Shown: positions 1 through 11,584, counted from the first letter of the stretch. The stretch is DNA of 64,000 bases from Microstegium vimineum (GCA_022036555.1 CM039134.1:12152818-12216817), one strand, 5' to 3'. Notes: generated by a model not told the origin, from the sequence alone. Translations and numbers: made by a program.

Positions 1-332
1 TTGCATCGCCATCGCGCATCGGCCAGACCTGACTGACTCCATAGTCCGGACGCTGCAAGCCTCGTTCAGTTTCTTCAGAGAAAAAACAAGTATCCGTCGC
101 AAAGCGACATCGCGAAAATCAGGAGGGAAAAGAGAGCCAATGCAAAAGCCAAACTGAAACTGGTTTGGCCTTGAGAGAAACAAAAATAATTGACAGGAGC
201 TGGTAAAGCAACCCTTCCTACTCCGTGCCCCTCCTCTGATCCCCCCTCTGTTCGTGTGTTTATCCTTTATTTATTAGCAAACAAACAACTAAACTAGTGC
301 GTTGCTCAGTAGTCACACTTAACACGCCTTCA

Positions 333-423
333 ACAGAGCCTTGGTTTCGCAATTTGTTTATATACAATATGTATGTACTTTTATATATATATTGCTCTAA
401 TTTAAGAAAAACCAAGGCTCTGT
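333..423. repeat. Short foldback: 15-bp perfect inverted repeat with 61-nt loop
   Basis: ACAGAGCCTTGGTTT at 333-347 is matched by its exact reverse complement at 409-423. Pairing becomes imperfect inside the stem and the loop is AT-rich. This could be a tiny MITE remnant or a transcribed hairpin. No target-site duplication was recognised. Confidence 0.6.
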
Positions 424-1946
424 CATGACAAGCGCGGGTATCGTACGGCCAAAAACGATGCTTGGATGCAGACAGCAAGTTGCGACGAGAAAAGCTGGAG
501 CGGGAATCATCGTCGGCACACAGCAGCGGGCCGGCAAGGGAATGTCGCGGGCACCAAATCAAATCACATGACGTGACAGGGACACTGCAGCGCGTGGCGT
601 GGTGTGGTGCTGGTGCTGGTGCTGCGCATGATGATGAGCTCCGGCAACTGCCACTGCTACTTGGATTGGAACAAGACGCTTTTGCCTTTGACTGTGCCTG
701 TGCGTGTTGTGTTTTACATGGATGGATCATGCATTTGCAGGCATCCCATCTGCGTCGAACGGATTTGATATTGCGCTCTGGTATTTTCGCACGAGAAAGG
801 CAGCCGTGATGGATACGTAGATAGAATAAGTATATATATAAAAACCGGCCACTACTTCGTGTCACTACGGTGCCATTTCTTCTAGTAGCTGTTTGTACTA
901 GCAAGTACTGCTTCGGCCTCGATCAGTAACGGAGGAGGAGCGCCACGCATGTCGCTCTCCTCTCGTAACCAAAGATCAGGATGGCCCGCTTTCTTCTCCA
1001 CACACAGCGGCCCAGTGGGTATCTTTGATAATGGCTCGCTAAAACACATCTCATGGGCCGGATTCTTAATAATCAGGTGAACGCGAGCGGCCTGGCCCAG
1101 ATCAAAAACTCCTCCGGGTCCAGTGTGGTCGGCACGAGCGCAATGATCCCCCTCCGCCACCGCCAACTCAACGTCGGTGGCTTTGTTTAATTTCCCTGGC
1201 AAGTACAGTAGTACGATCAATGCGATAACGGGATCCGCCGCCGCCGCACGTGGGACGGGTTGGCCCTCTTATTACTACCACTATCCTGTCAGACTGGCCT
1301 TGGGTACGGTACGGTACGGTGCCGCCGGGCCGGGACCGTGACCGCCGCATCGGCAACAGATTTCGCGGCGCGGACAGCGAACAAACAAACAGATCTCGGT
1401 GCACGGTCAGCGTTCGCCGGAACGAAGCGGCAGCTAGCGTCGGCCTCCTCCTCCTCCTGACCGCGCGCGGCAACCCATTCCGTCGTTCGTGGCGGACAGC
1501 GAGCACGACACGCGACGGTGACCCTTGTCGCGCGTAAGGCGATGCGCCGCGACGGCGAATCGGGTTGGGCCGACAGAGGCTATGCTCGGAACGGACGAAC
1601 GAACCACTCGGACCGGACCCAGCGCAACTGCCCCGCACCCAAATCTTCTCCGGCTCCCCCGCCCGCCTGTCAGGAACGGCGGGCAGCCTGGCTTGTGGCT
1701 GGGGGGATGCCTACCGAGCCCAGCCGTGTCGTGTCCGTGCGCCGCTTGCATAGAATATAGTTACAGCTGCCACTCAATTCCGGGGTTTGCCGACATACGA
1801 ACGGACACGCCTTGTCGGCCCTTAAAGACGCCTCTAACCGTTTTCCTAATTGAGTTGCAATCAATTCAGGAACACTTGCAGCCATTGAGTACTATATACT
1901 ACGTACCCACATGCGGAGATTACTAGTACAGCTGCAGCCTCAGAAG

Positions 1947-1968
1947 CACACACACACACACACACACA
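1947..1968. repeat. (CA)n microsatellite
   Basis: An uninterrupted run of about eleven CA dinucleotides in the upstream region of the 2691 gene, likely length-polymorphic. Confidence 0.9.
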
Positions 1969-2554
1969 TGATTCCGCGCCGACCTGTGGTTACGTGCCGG
2001 TGCGGTGTGTGTTTCGATTTGTTACGAGCGGTTCACGATGTCGGCGTGCGATCGGCGCGGGCAGACGCGATCCCCCGCACGCCCCACCTTCCCTAGTCGC
2101 CGGCGTCTCCCCGTGATCGCACGCACCAGCTGGCTTGACTGGCTGGCTGGGGATCCAGACTGTTCCATTCTATGCTCGGGCTCGTGGCTACTCTACTGCA
2201 TGGCTACGTGCACGCGTCGTGAGCTACCGAACGTAGTAGGACGTACAGTAGTACGGACTACTACGACCTACCGAACGTCGTGAGCTCCGGGTCTCTCTAG
2301 CTCGTCGCCCAGTCGGCCAGCGTCGTAGGTGCGCTGTACATGAAGCCCGAGAAGGCAAACCCGGCGGCGCGACGGCTGCTGCTGCGGCCTCTGGCCACTC
2401 GCTCCACCACTGGGGCAGGCAGCCGGTCACAGGTCACAAAACCCACCAAGGCACAGGCACAGCCCACTTGCCTCGCCGTCGCCGCGCTCCTGCGTCCTGC
2501 AGAGCCCAAGCCTGGCGCGAACCGGAGACCCAACCGGGCCTTCCTCTCGACTCC

Positions 2555-2563
2555 TACAAAAAG
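2555..2563 (+). promoter_or_regulatory. Weak TATA-like box for the 2691 gene
   Basis: TACAAAAAG lies about 130 bp before the ATG at 2691. The DNA that follows is pyrimidine-rich with many CTC and CAC triplets, which is typical of grass 5' UTRs. The match to TATAAA is imperfect, so the call is tentative. Confidence 0.35.
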
Positions 2564-2690
2564 CCGCGCGCCCAACCGCCTCGGAGCTCCACTCCCGCGA
2601 CACACTCCTCACAAACACTCCCTCGACCTCGCACGCCTCAAATAGCAGAGCCGCCGCCCCGAAGCAGAGGACGGAGAGCCAGAGCCAGCC

Positions 2691-3164
2691 ATGAAGCGAA
2701 CCAGAGCGCAGCAGCCCAAGGTGGAGGACCCGCAGGACGAGGCCGCCGCCAACCCGACCACCAAGCCGCAGCGCCGGGCCAAGCAGCCCAAGGCGGCGGG
2801 CGGGGGCAAGACGAAGCCAGGCGCCGCGGGTGCGCGCGTCGCGTCCGCGTCCGGCGCCGCCGCAGCAGCAGCAGAAGCAAATGCCGGCTCAGCCGCGTCC
2901 TCGCCCGGGCCGCCGGAGATGGCGCCGACCGTGCCCGACGTGTGCGTCGGCCACGGGGAACGAGACGCCGTCGCGGACGCGGACGCGCGCACCGTGGACT
3001 GGGACCTCGACGGCGGGATGAACGCGGCGGGGGCGTGGTGGACGTGGGGCGTGGACGAGGAGAAGCTCCTCGGCTGGTTCCCCTTCGTCGAGGAGGACTT
3101 CCGCTGCGTCGGCGGCGGCGCCGAGGTGGCCGCCTTCGACCACGACATTTGGAGCATCTGGTGA
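2691..3164 (+). CDS. Small plant protein of unknown function, 157 aa, Trp/Phe-rich C-terminal motif
   Basis: Single-exon frame of 157 residues. The start ATG sits in a good plant context (gccagcc before ATGAAG) and is the first ATG after a UTR-like leader. Residues 1-45 are Lys/Arg-rich (begins MKRTRAQQPK, then a KPQRRAKQPK stretch), which suggests nuclear localisation. Residues 45-80 are Ala/Ser low-complexity sequence. The C-terminal third looks like the functional core: a DWDLDGG acidic stretch, WWTWGVDEEKLLGWFPFVEE, then an acidic tail ending DHDIWSIW and TGA. The aromatic/acidic core has the look of a conserved plant motif, but I cannot name the family and give no function. No signal peptide or membrane segment is visible. 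GC content is very high, as in many intronless grass genes. Confidence 0.75.
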   Translation: MKRTRAQQPKVEDPQDEAAANPTTKPQRRAKQPKAAGGGKTKPGAAGARVASASGAAAAAAEANAGSAASSPGPPEMAPTVPDVCVGHGERDAVADADARTVDWDLDGGMNAAGAWWTWGVDEEKLLGWFPFVEEDFRCVGGGAEVAAFDHDIWSIW

Positions 3165-3519
3165 ATGAACCGTTAGAGCGGCGGAAGTGAGCAACCGTAC
3201 GTGCCGGTGGCATCCGGCGATGCTTCCTTTTGCTCATCGAATCTTGCTCTGCTCTGCTCTGCTGCCCAACGGGGAATGCGGCGGACAATGTGTAGGCGAG
3301 GGTAGCTAGTAGTCAACTAGATGAATGATGTTATATGCATGTCATCAGCAATGGCGCAATTCCAAGCGCGCTACCTCTTCGTTGCTCCATTGGTATATAT
3401 TCATGTGTTTTGTAATCCTATAGTTTTTCACTATTTACTTAATTTTATTTCTACGTTTTTTTTCTATTTCTTTGTTTTGTATTTCTTTGTTTCAAACCAG
3501 CCCTAAATGTCCTAACTTC
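3165..3519. other. 3' flank of the 2691 gene
   Basis: Probable 3' UTR grading into AT- and T-rich DNA. No canonical AATAAA was seen close to the stop. A short CTCTG repeat occurs at about 3246-3262. No other gene is visible. Confidence 0.4.
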
Positions 3520-3740
3520 GGCCTTGTTTAGATCTAAAAGATTTACTCTGTAAAGTACTCTGGTGTTTTGTTTATATTTGATAATTATTAGAGTAAATAG
3601 GTTTAAGGATTCATCTTGAAAATTATCGACAAACTGTACAATTAATTATATTTTTTAGTGCTCCATGTATACGTCTAAACATTCGATGTGACAGAGAATC
3701 TAGTAAAATTTTGAAATTTTGAAGGGAACTAAATAGACCC
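3520..3740. mobile_element. MITE, diverged, GGCCTTGTTTAG-type termini
   Basis: Begins GGCCTTGTTTAGATC and ends GGGAACTAAATAGACCC, an imperfect terminal inverted repeat of the type common in sorghum and maize intergenic DNA. About 220 bp, AT-rich, non-coding. The exact ends and target duplication are uncertain. Confidence 0.6.
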
Positions 3741-3761
3741 TTCATCTTATTTGCTCACCTA

Positions 3762-4263
3762 AGAGCAACTCTAAGAGACTTGCGAAAATTAGATGCTAAA
3801 TTATGAGATTTAGCCATTATGTAAAATAGAAAGTTCATCTAAAATGTGGAGTTTTATAACAGTCTAGCTAAAAACATGTTTGGGACTGGTCCGCTCCACG
3901 TTTTTCAGCTCTGCTCCACGTTTTTATAGCCAAACGGTTTCAGCTCTACGCACACAGCACCAGAAAAAGATAGAGTTTTGAGAGCACCTAAAGAGGTGCT
4001 CCACAAAAACCTGGAGTTTGTGGAGCTGCTCTACAGTGGAGTTTGTGGAGCAGAGTTCGTGGAGCAATCCCAAACAGACCCTAAATTGGAAAACACGTAT
4101 AACAACATTACTCGCTAGGTAAATATGACCGACGAGAACGATGGGATAGCTAGTTGGCTAAAATAGAAAACGATATACATAAGCTGTTGTAGTGATGTTT
4201 TGAAGCATAATAGTTATAAATAGCTTAATGAATATATTTATCTGGTCCGTTGGAGTTTTTTTA
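3762..4263. mobile_element. MITE copy A, with another MITE nested inside
   Basis: A non-coding element with ends resembling GAGCAACTCTAAGAGACTTG and its complement. A second copy of the same family lies in opposite orientation at 38298-38590 and aligns along its length apart from one extra block at 3877-4076 in this copy. The pair therefore defines the family and shows the block to be a nested insertion. Such elements move passively with a TIR transposase supplied elsewhere. Confidence 0.7.
3877..4076. mobile_element. Nested small TIR element with TGTTTGGGA ends
   Basis: Perfect 9-bp terminal inverted repeats, TGTTTGGGA at 3877-3885 and TCCCAAACA at 4068-4076. The interior contains GCTCCACG and GTGGAGC palindromic repeats. 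It is absent from the related copy at 38298-38590, which supports recent nested insertion. Superfamily not determined. Confidence 0.65.
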
Positions 4264-5033
4264 AATAATTAGATATACTGGAAAGGTAAACTATACTTGA
4301 GTGTTTTAAGACATGTGAGCACACGATTGTTTTCTATCGTTGGATTTTACAGCTAGATCATCTAGACCATTGGATTTGTTTCTCTCTATTTTGGGATTTT
4401 TTCAGGAAATAAATATTGGTAATTCCGGTCGCCCCCACGGCCTTCCCGATGGATCCATTTTTTTCTGGAATCTTTATTTTCTCTTCCTTTCCTTATTTTC
4501 TTTCCTTTCCCTTTCTTCTTCCTAAAATTGGATCTAATAGAATTGAAGTTGTGTTTGTTGAAGTATCAAATTATGCTAGACTTATTATAGTTAGTTTATA
4601 TAGATTACATCATATTTTACTATTCTGGTTTAGGTGTAAGTTATGGGTTCAATCCGTACCTCAGAATGGTCAGAATTACTCATAATTAGTCGAATAGTTA
4701 TATGGTATTTTTATTTATTTTTTTGTTTTTTCTGTACGTTTTATTTTATTCCCTTGAAATATTTTGATTTTCCTTGCATATAAATAATCTGCCTATTTTG
4801 TTTATGTTTATTATATTTTTGCAACATTTCGATAAGTTTTATTTGGTTCATTTGACCTTGATCTGTTGGTCATGAGAATTGAGTATTGCTCGGACAAAAA
4901 CACTCGATTTTATTTTTTAGTTGCAATAGAGTGTTTTTTGTGCAACCAACACTCAGTTGTTGAGTGTCCATAAAACACAGACGAGTTCAGAGCACATACC
5001 TTTCCATAAAACACTCAGTTGTTTGTTGGTACC
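4264..5033. other. AT-rich intergenic DNA without a gene
   Basis: AT-rich, with T-runs and no coding signal. A degenerate short-repeat patch at about 4905-5030 contains several ACACTC and GAGTGT motifs, probably remnants of an old foldback element. Confidence 0.5.
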
Positions 5034-5052
5034 AAGGTAAATTTGGTTAGTA

Positions 5053-5312
5053 CTCCCTCCGTTGCAAATTGTATGTCATTCTAAGAATCTTGGAGAGTCA
5101 AAAGCTTTTAAATTTGACTAAAGATTATAGAGAGAAATATAAAAAATTATGACATCAAATAGTTATAGTATGAAAATATAACTAATAAAGAATCTAATAA
5201 TATTTGGTTGGCATCAAATATGTTATCATCATATTATATAAATTTGGTCAAACTTTATAAACTTTGACTCTCCAAGATTCTTGAAATGACTTACAATTTG
5301 GAATGGATGGAG
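5053..5312. mobile_element. Stowaway-like MITE (Tc1/mariner type), TA target duplication
   Basis: Starts CTCCCTCCGTTGCAAATT and ends AATTTGGAATGGATGGAG, flanked by TA on both sides. Long TIRs with the CTCCCTCCGT terminus are the hallmark of this grass family. The matching empty site in the local duplicate (GGTTAGTATTAAAG, about 6697) confirms both ends. 260 bp, non-coding. Confidence 0.9.
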
Positions 5313-5399
5313 TATTAAAGAAAAATTGTCTCTAATTTTTCATCCCACCTCATTCTATACATCTTACCTCTTCATTTTAAAAAGTAATTAAATCATTAA

Positions 5400-5712
5400 G
5401 GGTCTGTTTGGTACAACTTATTACAGCTTTATGAAGTTGTTGTAAATTGTTTTTTTTGTCAAACACCTTTTTTTCAAAACAGTTTCATCCATGAAGCTGT
5501 TTTTCTTCTCCTCTAACAAAGATATGAAGTTGGATGAAATTGAAAATAGTAACTTATCACAACTCTTTCCCTTTTTCTCTCTCACATGCATGCATAAAGT
5601 TATTGATGAAACTGAAAATAGTAACTTTTTCCAAAACAACTCAGCTTGTTTATAAAGCTATTTTATAAAAAAATAGCTTTACTAGTGAAGCTGAGCTGTA
5701 CCAAACAAACAC
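5400..5712. mobile_element. Tourist/PIF-type MITE, TAA target duplication
   Basis: Starts GGGTCTGTTTGGTACAAC and ends GTACCAAACAAACAC, flanked by TAA (5397-5399 and 5713-5715). The equivalent position in the duplicate (about 6812) is an empty AATCACTAAATTT site. 313 bp, non-coding, with internal foldback around GAAGCTG and CAGCTTC motifs. A related but diverged element lies at about 30044-30185. Confidence 0.85.
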
Positions 5713-6048
5713 TAAATTTGATTAGTCTTTTTTTAGCTAATCTTTTAAAGATGTTCCATGCTAATATGCTATCGTGTCAGCTCCCATGCAAGGTAGCTCG
5801 CCACCGCTCGCTGCCCACCCCGCACGCCATCCTTGGTCCTCCCTGCCGCCAGCCCTATTAGCACTAATCATGACTTGACTTAAGTTTGAGTCTTTAACTT
5901 GTAGTGGGTCATGTTTTGTTGGTTGCAGTACGAGTGTGTGTTGCATGTAACGAGATATATGTTCTTATTACGATGGACGAGTTATCAGTTTAAATGCAGT
6001 ACATAGATCATTAGATTATTACTGGTGCTAGCGCAGTCATCAGGGAAA

Positions 6049-6683
6049 AATGAAGCCAAACTTGTGGCAAGTTTTGGCAAGGAAATGATTCTATGACGTA
6101 TGTGCCATGATGCTAAGAAAGTTTGACATGCCATAATTACGACAATGAACCAAACACGTTCCAAAGAAACTATGGCAAACCTAACTTGTGGCATGGCAAA
6201 GTTTGGACAACTAAGTACGAAAATCAACAGTTGCAGTGTAGATTAGCACCAACTTTAATTTTATTCCATTGTAGGTTAGGAGACTTGTATAAAAATAAAT
6301 TAGCTTTTTTTTCTTTAAGCGCATGTACTAGCATCTCGGCGCTGTACACGGCCGAGGCTCTCAACACCCAAGTGTCAATCGGCTCAAAAACACTCCAAAT
6401 TGGTTTGGCCATAGAATCGAATCCAATGGTCATTTTTATCCTCTCACTGCCATCAAATGTTTCTAGGGCATGAAACACTTATAATTCCCATAAGCGCATG
6501 ATTCGAATCAAATGGTCAAAATTATGAGTTCTTTTTTTTGTTGCCATCCGTTTCTAATTTTTATCCTCTCACTGCCATTCTTGCATAATACCCTTAGTAG
6601 TGACGGGAAAAGATGATTATGCCTTTCCTTTTTTCATGTTTTCTTGATTAGCATTTTCAAGAGATTAGCTAAAATATTTTTTA
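6049..6683. other. Spacer between the two duplicated segments
   Basis: No gene is seen. The part at 6050-6215 contains inverted GGCAAACTTG- and CAAGTTTGG-like motifs and may be a degenerate MITE. The rest is AT-rich intergenic sequence. Confidence 0.4.
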
Positions 6684-7309
6684 AAGGTAAATTTGGTTAG
6701 TATTAAAGAAAAAATATCTCTCAGTTTTTTTTATCTCATCTCATTCGCTTTTTATGTTTAGATAGACTAATTTTCTATACATCTAACTTCTTCATTTTAG
6801 AGAGTAGTTAAATCACTAAATTTCATTCGTCTTTTTTTAGCTAATCTTTTAGAGATGTTCCATACTATGGTGTCGGCTCCCATGCAAGGTAGCTCGCCAG
6901 CGCTCGCTGCTCCCCCCTTGTGGCACGCCATCCTTGGTGCTCTCTGCCGCCAGCCCTGATAGCGCTAATCATGACTGACTTAGGGTGTGTTTAGTTCCCA
7001 CCTTCTAAACTTTAGTGGACCAAACTTTAGTCAATTTATTAGGGACTAAAGTGCCAAACAAACTAAAACACTTTAGTTCGACTAGTTACTCAAGAGGTAT
7101 TACAAAGTGACTAAAATATTTTAGTCCACTAAAATTTAGGAGGTGGGAACCAAACACTCCCTTAATTTGAGTCTTTAACTTGCAGTTGGTCATGTTTTGT
7201 TTGTTGGGTTTAGGGTTGTAACGAGGTACATGTTGGGACGAGTGTTATCAGTTTGCATCCAGTACATAGATCGTTAGATTATTACTAGTGCTAGCGCAGT
7301 CATCAGGGA
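6684..7309. repeat. Local duplication, copy 2 (carries one Tourist MITE)
   Basis: Second copy of the 5034-6048 segment, without the two MITEs found there and with its own MITE at 6983-7161. Apart from these insertions the copies align with scattered substitutions and short indels, so the duplication is not very recent but predates all three MITE insertions. Confidence 0.85.
6983..7161. mobile_element. Tourist-type MITE, TTA target duplication
   Basis: Starts GGGTGTGTTTAGTTCCCACC and ends GGTGGGAACCAAACACTCCC, flanked by TTA at 6980-6982 and 7162-7164. 179 bp, with long near-perfect TIRs. The empty site is preserved in duplicate copy 1 (about 5880). Confidence 0.9.
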
Positions 7310-10300
7310 GAGACGGGGCTGGAGTGAGTTGGAGTAGTGTGGTGATGCTGATGCGGTGGTGGCACATGCATGCATGGGCTCGTGCGCGCGTGTACAAAGC
7401 GGCTCGACTCGTTTTTCTTTGACGAAATAGTCATATTGGTCCTCCAATTATTGCCGGAGGCTCACTTGATGTGGATTGATTTTCCGTTAGCTCATGGTAT
7501 TAAACAATTAAGATGATTCCAGTTTATAAAATACTAGCTCGAAAAAACTGTAGTTGGCTTGATATACAGCTCTACCTGCACGAGAACCGACCAGTGGTTG
7601 TTGCTCCGTCAATGTACAGGGATAAATTTGGCACTTGAAGCTCCGTTCTATATGCAATGGCAATGGTAATTGGCCGGATAGCATTATAGCAACGAGGAGG
7701 AGTAGATGTGGAGTAGTGACAATGATGGGACAAAAAAAACTAGAACCTGGGCAAGCTTGAGCACGCGCTTTGGCTTGGTGGGTATGGGCCGAAGGAGACC
7801 TTGCTGTGCTCGCGTCGTGCAGCAGTGCCATCACTCCGGTACGTTCCCTGGTGGCATGCCAGAAAAGCCGGAGCACGGTCGGAGCGAGAGGCGGCACGTA
7901 GCCACGGTCGTACGAACGCTGAAGCCGACTAGTACGAGGCGGATTCCCTCGGATTCTCCGCTGGAGTGACGTGCCGAGGAGTACTCCTAGAGGTCTACCA
8001 CTACCACTAGTAGTAGCTGCTGCCTGTGCCGACGCGTTCGTGGCACGTCGCTCTGCTGGCTGCAGCCGTGACGTGACTCCAGCTCGTACTACTGCCAGTA
8101 CTGTAGATACACCACGCACGCACTCATGTCGCGTTCCGCTGTGTGCCTACTGCGAACTCGTGATCCCAGGCTCCACGGTAAAGCCAGTGCCTCGCGCTCC
8201 GTGAGTGTGTGTGTGGGGGGTGCTCGATTCTGGCTGGCGGTAACACGAGACAGTTTGCTTCAACGGAAGGCGAGACGCGAGAGACTCCGACGAGTCTGCT
8301 GCTCATTCTGGGTTCTGGCTGGCGGCTTCGTTCCACACCGGGCCGCGGGAGAACACAGTGCGGCGAGTGGCGCAGGCAAAGGAGACCACCGGGTCATGAC
8401 TGCCTCCGCTAGTTGATCTGGCCGTGGTCACCGTCACGCACGCCGCACTGCACTATGGACGTCTCGGGTGCTTGCAAACGCATCTTGGTCCGGTCGGTGG
8501 CTCAACTTGTGTATGGGCAGGGCAGGCCGCACGCGCTAGCATGCGCAATCCATGAGGCTACGCCTCGTGTTCGTGTCCGAGGCTTTCGCTTTTACGGACC
8601 AGACCAGCTGGAGGACTGCTGCCTCGTGATCCTTTGACTTGGAGTACATTAAACAAAAGAACGTACTACTACTCTACCAGACAGCAGGCAGCTGGATCTA
8701 TATATGGTGGCCCGGTGGGGGTGAGAGACAGATGGAAGGGTCACTGATTCGGTCGTTTGTTCGGTTCTTGTCTGAGCTGTTGCCAATCATTAGCAGCCGA
8801 ATTTGAGTGTTCCGGGCGGAGATTGCGCAGCCTTTTCCGCCAGCCATGCTTCATTATTCATAGCTGTAGCGGCGAAATAGGGCCCGTATTCTAGTGCCCG
8901 GCCGGCTGGGGACTGCCAGAAATCAAGCTCGGAAACAAACCACTCAGCATGTCGATTTCCCTTGGTATCACACCGGCTTCTCTTTCAACGACGAGGAGGT
9001 CAGTAGTAAAAGGAGACTCATCTGTCAAAGCAGTACAGTAGTACCCATGAGACGGCCCGCATCCATCCATCGTTCTACTTCTACCCAAAGATCGTCTGCC
9101 GCACGACGACGAATCCGCAGTGTCGGCAGGCTGGTACGAGTAGGACGCCGCCCCCGCACCAACCCCGGATCAAATCGAACCCCGTGCGTGCCCCCGTCGC
9201 GTACGGTTCGGCGCGCCGTGCCACCGCAAGCAACCATAAACTGCGCTGTCCAAGTCCAGCCTCGCTGCTACTACTACGGCCGTCCGGCATCGAAAAGGAA
9301 ATCCCCGGCACACACTGTGAGTAGTGACTGGTGAGCGATCGATCCGCGAGTGCCGGCGTGGTGGTGGGGGCTGTCGACTGTTGTAGGCAGAGGCAGGCAG
9401 CCCACGGGCGGTCCAGCGCGGCAGGTTGGCGCCAAACGTTTTCTACTCCTCGGCTGGCGCGGGGTGGACCACGGTCACGTGACGGGTGCGCGGCGATTGG
9501 ATTTGGGTCGTGGTACGACGAGGAGAGAAGCCAGCGTGCGCGCGGCAGTCGGCACGGCACAAGCCAGCCAGGACGTGGGCGGTGGGGGGAGCCACGCGAC
9601 CGGTCACCTGGGTTTTGGCGCCATCCCCATCCTTCTCGTGCGCCGCCACCCTCCTCCTCCCCGGGCCATGGCGGGACGCGACAACAGCCAAGGTGGGAGA
9701 GCCGGATTCTGAGATGGCGACGGGACGATCACCGCGGCTGCAGTGCTAGCACGGGTAACGCCGCCCACGATGCTCGAGATTGGTTTAGGGCTCTCTGATT
9801 GCACGGACGGACAGGCCGACCGACCGCTTGACCACATGCATGAGCCGCCCCTGCCAGGATCGAAAAGACGGATCATCTTCATGGCTCTATCATCGTCAGA
9901 AACAAGAGAAATGCAGGTCTCCAGTAGTAGTAGTACTACTGTAGTAGTCGTGCATCTATTTTGTTTTGTCCCGCGGTAAAAAGATGATACAAATGCACTG
10001 GGGGCGCGTCCACGCCACGCCACGCCACGCCAATGCAACCCCAGGCTGTAAAGATCGGTTCCCGCAGGCGGCTGCACCGCTTTTGAAGCAAGCGTCGTTG
10101 ATGGGTCGTCTCGTCGCCGACAGGTACTGTACAGCCGGGCCTCGGATCCCGATCTCGGCGGGAGTGCTGGGTGGTCTGGTCAGGTCAGGTGCGGCACGCG
10201 GGGAGCGGGACGTCGAGTCCGCCGGAACCAGAGGAGGCAGGCCTGCGACGTGGTGTGCATGCGCTGCCTCTGCCTCTGCCGCAGCTCCATTTCATTGCGG

Positions 10301-11404
10301 TAGTACGTACGGCGCCTCCTTTCTTGTCACGCTTTTGCGGACGGACGGATCTGACGGGAGATGTCAGAACCAGGACCCACGACAGTGACCCTTTTTAAAA
10401 CGACAGTGCTGTACTACTGCACGGATTCTGTTCGAAATGATGGCTTTTCGGCGCGCTTCCCGCCGGGCCTGCCCTGTGCGCTGTGTGCGCTGCGCCGCAG
10501 AGAGGGTGCACGCTCGAGCCCAGGGAGCAGAGCATGGTGGGTGCGCGTCTGCGTCTTCTTCATGTCACAGTTCTTTCGGCATCCAAGGGTTCAAGACAAC
10601 GAGCACGGTTGAATTGAAGTGGGCTCGAGCCCCGAGGCGGGAGGCCGGTAGCAGAAGCGAAACGGACTGAATCGAACACAACTGTCACGTGTGCACTCGT
10701 CGGAGTGGGGTGTACATTAAAAAAAAAAAATCGGCTAGCTTACCTCAGGGACATATCCACGGCAAAGTTGAATTCAGGCACCGCTCGCTAAGTGTCGTGC
10801 GTGAACGACTGAATGAACCTGTGTAAAGAAAACTTGAATTCAGGTACTACCAAGCAATGGCACTAGCGGTACATTATTCGCACATACAGTACGCTGTTTC
10901 GATATCGCTATGCCCCCACCACCTGTGCACTCGTATCCCGCTGGCCCCTGAGTACGGAGTATATGCATATGCACAGAGAAATCGGTAAATCCACATTGCG
11001 ATTTTTTGCATTTTCAGGCAAGCAGTAATGAGAGCAAGGCATCAGCCTTTGTGAATAGAACATTTTAAGTTTGGGCTGTAACTGCCCATGCACACCGCCT
11101 TCTAGATCCACAGCCCATTGTTTTGATGAATGGGCCTACATTTGGCATGGGCCTCTGGATTGACATGAACCATTTAAACTGTAATTTCAAAGAAATCCAA
11201 TAAACTCCATCAGAACTATCTCATCAAATCATAACAGAGAAGGAAGCATTTAGTGAACATTGAACCAGAGACATCTCCTCCTTCCTTTTTTTTTTTATAG
11301 GGGGGAAATGAAAAGAGTTAAACTGCAGAGTGAAAAGACTCGAGGAACGACAATGTGATAATAAGCTAAACTTAAATGTCAAAAGAACGTTAAAGATTCA
11401 ATCT
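7310..11404. other. Long GC-rich low-copy intergenic stretch, no gene supported
   Basis: From about 7700 to 10,700 the base composition rises to that of genic DNA, and many overlapping open frames appear on both strands. None has a recognisable domain, consistent codon character or plausible splice partners. GTAC-rich and CGTACG-like short motifs and GTAGTAGTA runs (about 9923-9947) are scattered through it. The last 700 bp are AT-rich and lead into the 3' end of the alpha-glucosidase gene. It may be regulatory or an unannotated non-coding transcript, but this cannot be shown from the sequence alone. Confidence 0.4.
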
Positions 11405-11410
11405 TTTATT
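11405..11410 (-). promoter_or_regulatory. Polyadenylation signal of the alpha-glucosidase gene
   Basis: AATAAA on the minus strand, about 175 bp beyond the TAG stop at 11585-11587, a usual distance for a plant near-upstream element. Confidence 0.55.
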
Positions 11411-11584
11411 GCAGCAATGCTTAAATGAGGAAGATAATCAGAGATTCTGTCACTCTGTACTCTGCTCCTTGCAGATGACAGATTTTTCAGAATGAACATC
11501 AGCATCGCAGGTTCTACCATCTAAATCAGAAACGGAACACGACTCAAGCAAATCCATGAAGATCGAAGCACGGCATCACTCGAC

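Larger units (their letters stand above)
1..2550. other. Intergenic / distal promoter DNA of the 2691 gene
   Basis: No reading frame here looks like a protein: the candidates are GC-driven, overlap on both strands, and lack recognisable domains or plausible splice partners. The stretch holds a 15-bp perfect inverted repeat (333-347 and 409-423), a (CA)n microsatellite at about 1947-1968, and a GC-rich part from about 1230 onward with scattered GTAC-rich short repeats. Its position suggests the upstream regulatory region of the small gene at 2691, but no specific operator could be identified by eye. Confidence 0.5.
5034..6048. repeat. Local duplication, copy 1 (carries two MITEs)
   Basis: Colinear with 6684-7309 once the MITEs at 5053-5312 and 5400-5712 are removed. 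Shared blocks include the AGGTAAATTTGGTTAG start, the CCATGCAAGGTAGCTCGCCA block near 5785 and the GCTAGCGCAGTCATCAGGGA end. Copy 1 shows the empty site (CTTAAGTTTGAG) for the Tourist element found in copy 2. Confidence 0.85.

Noticed and set aside
9331..9798. 155-residue frame in the GC-rich intergenic stretch
   Set aside because: It overlaps open frames on both strands, is Arg/Gly/Ser low complexity, and has no domain or splice partners.
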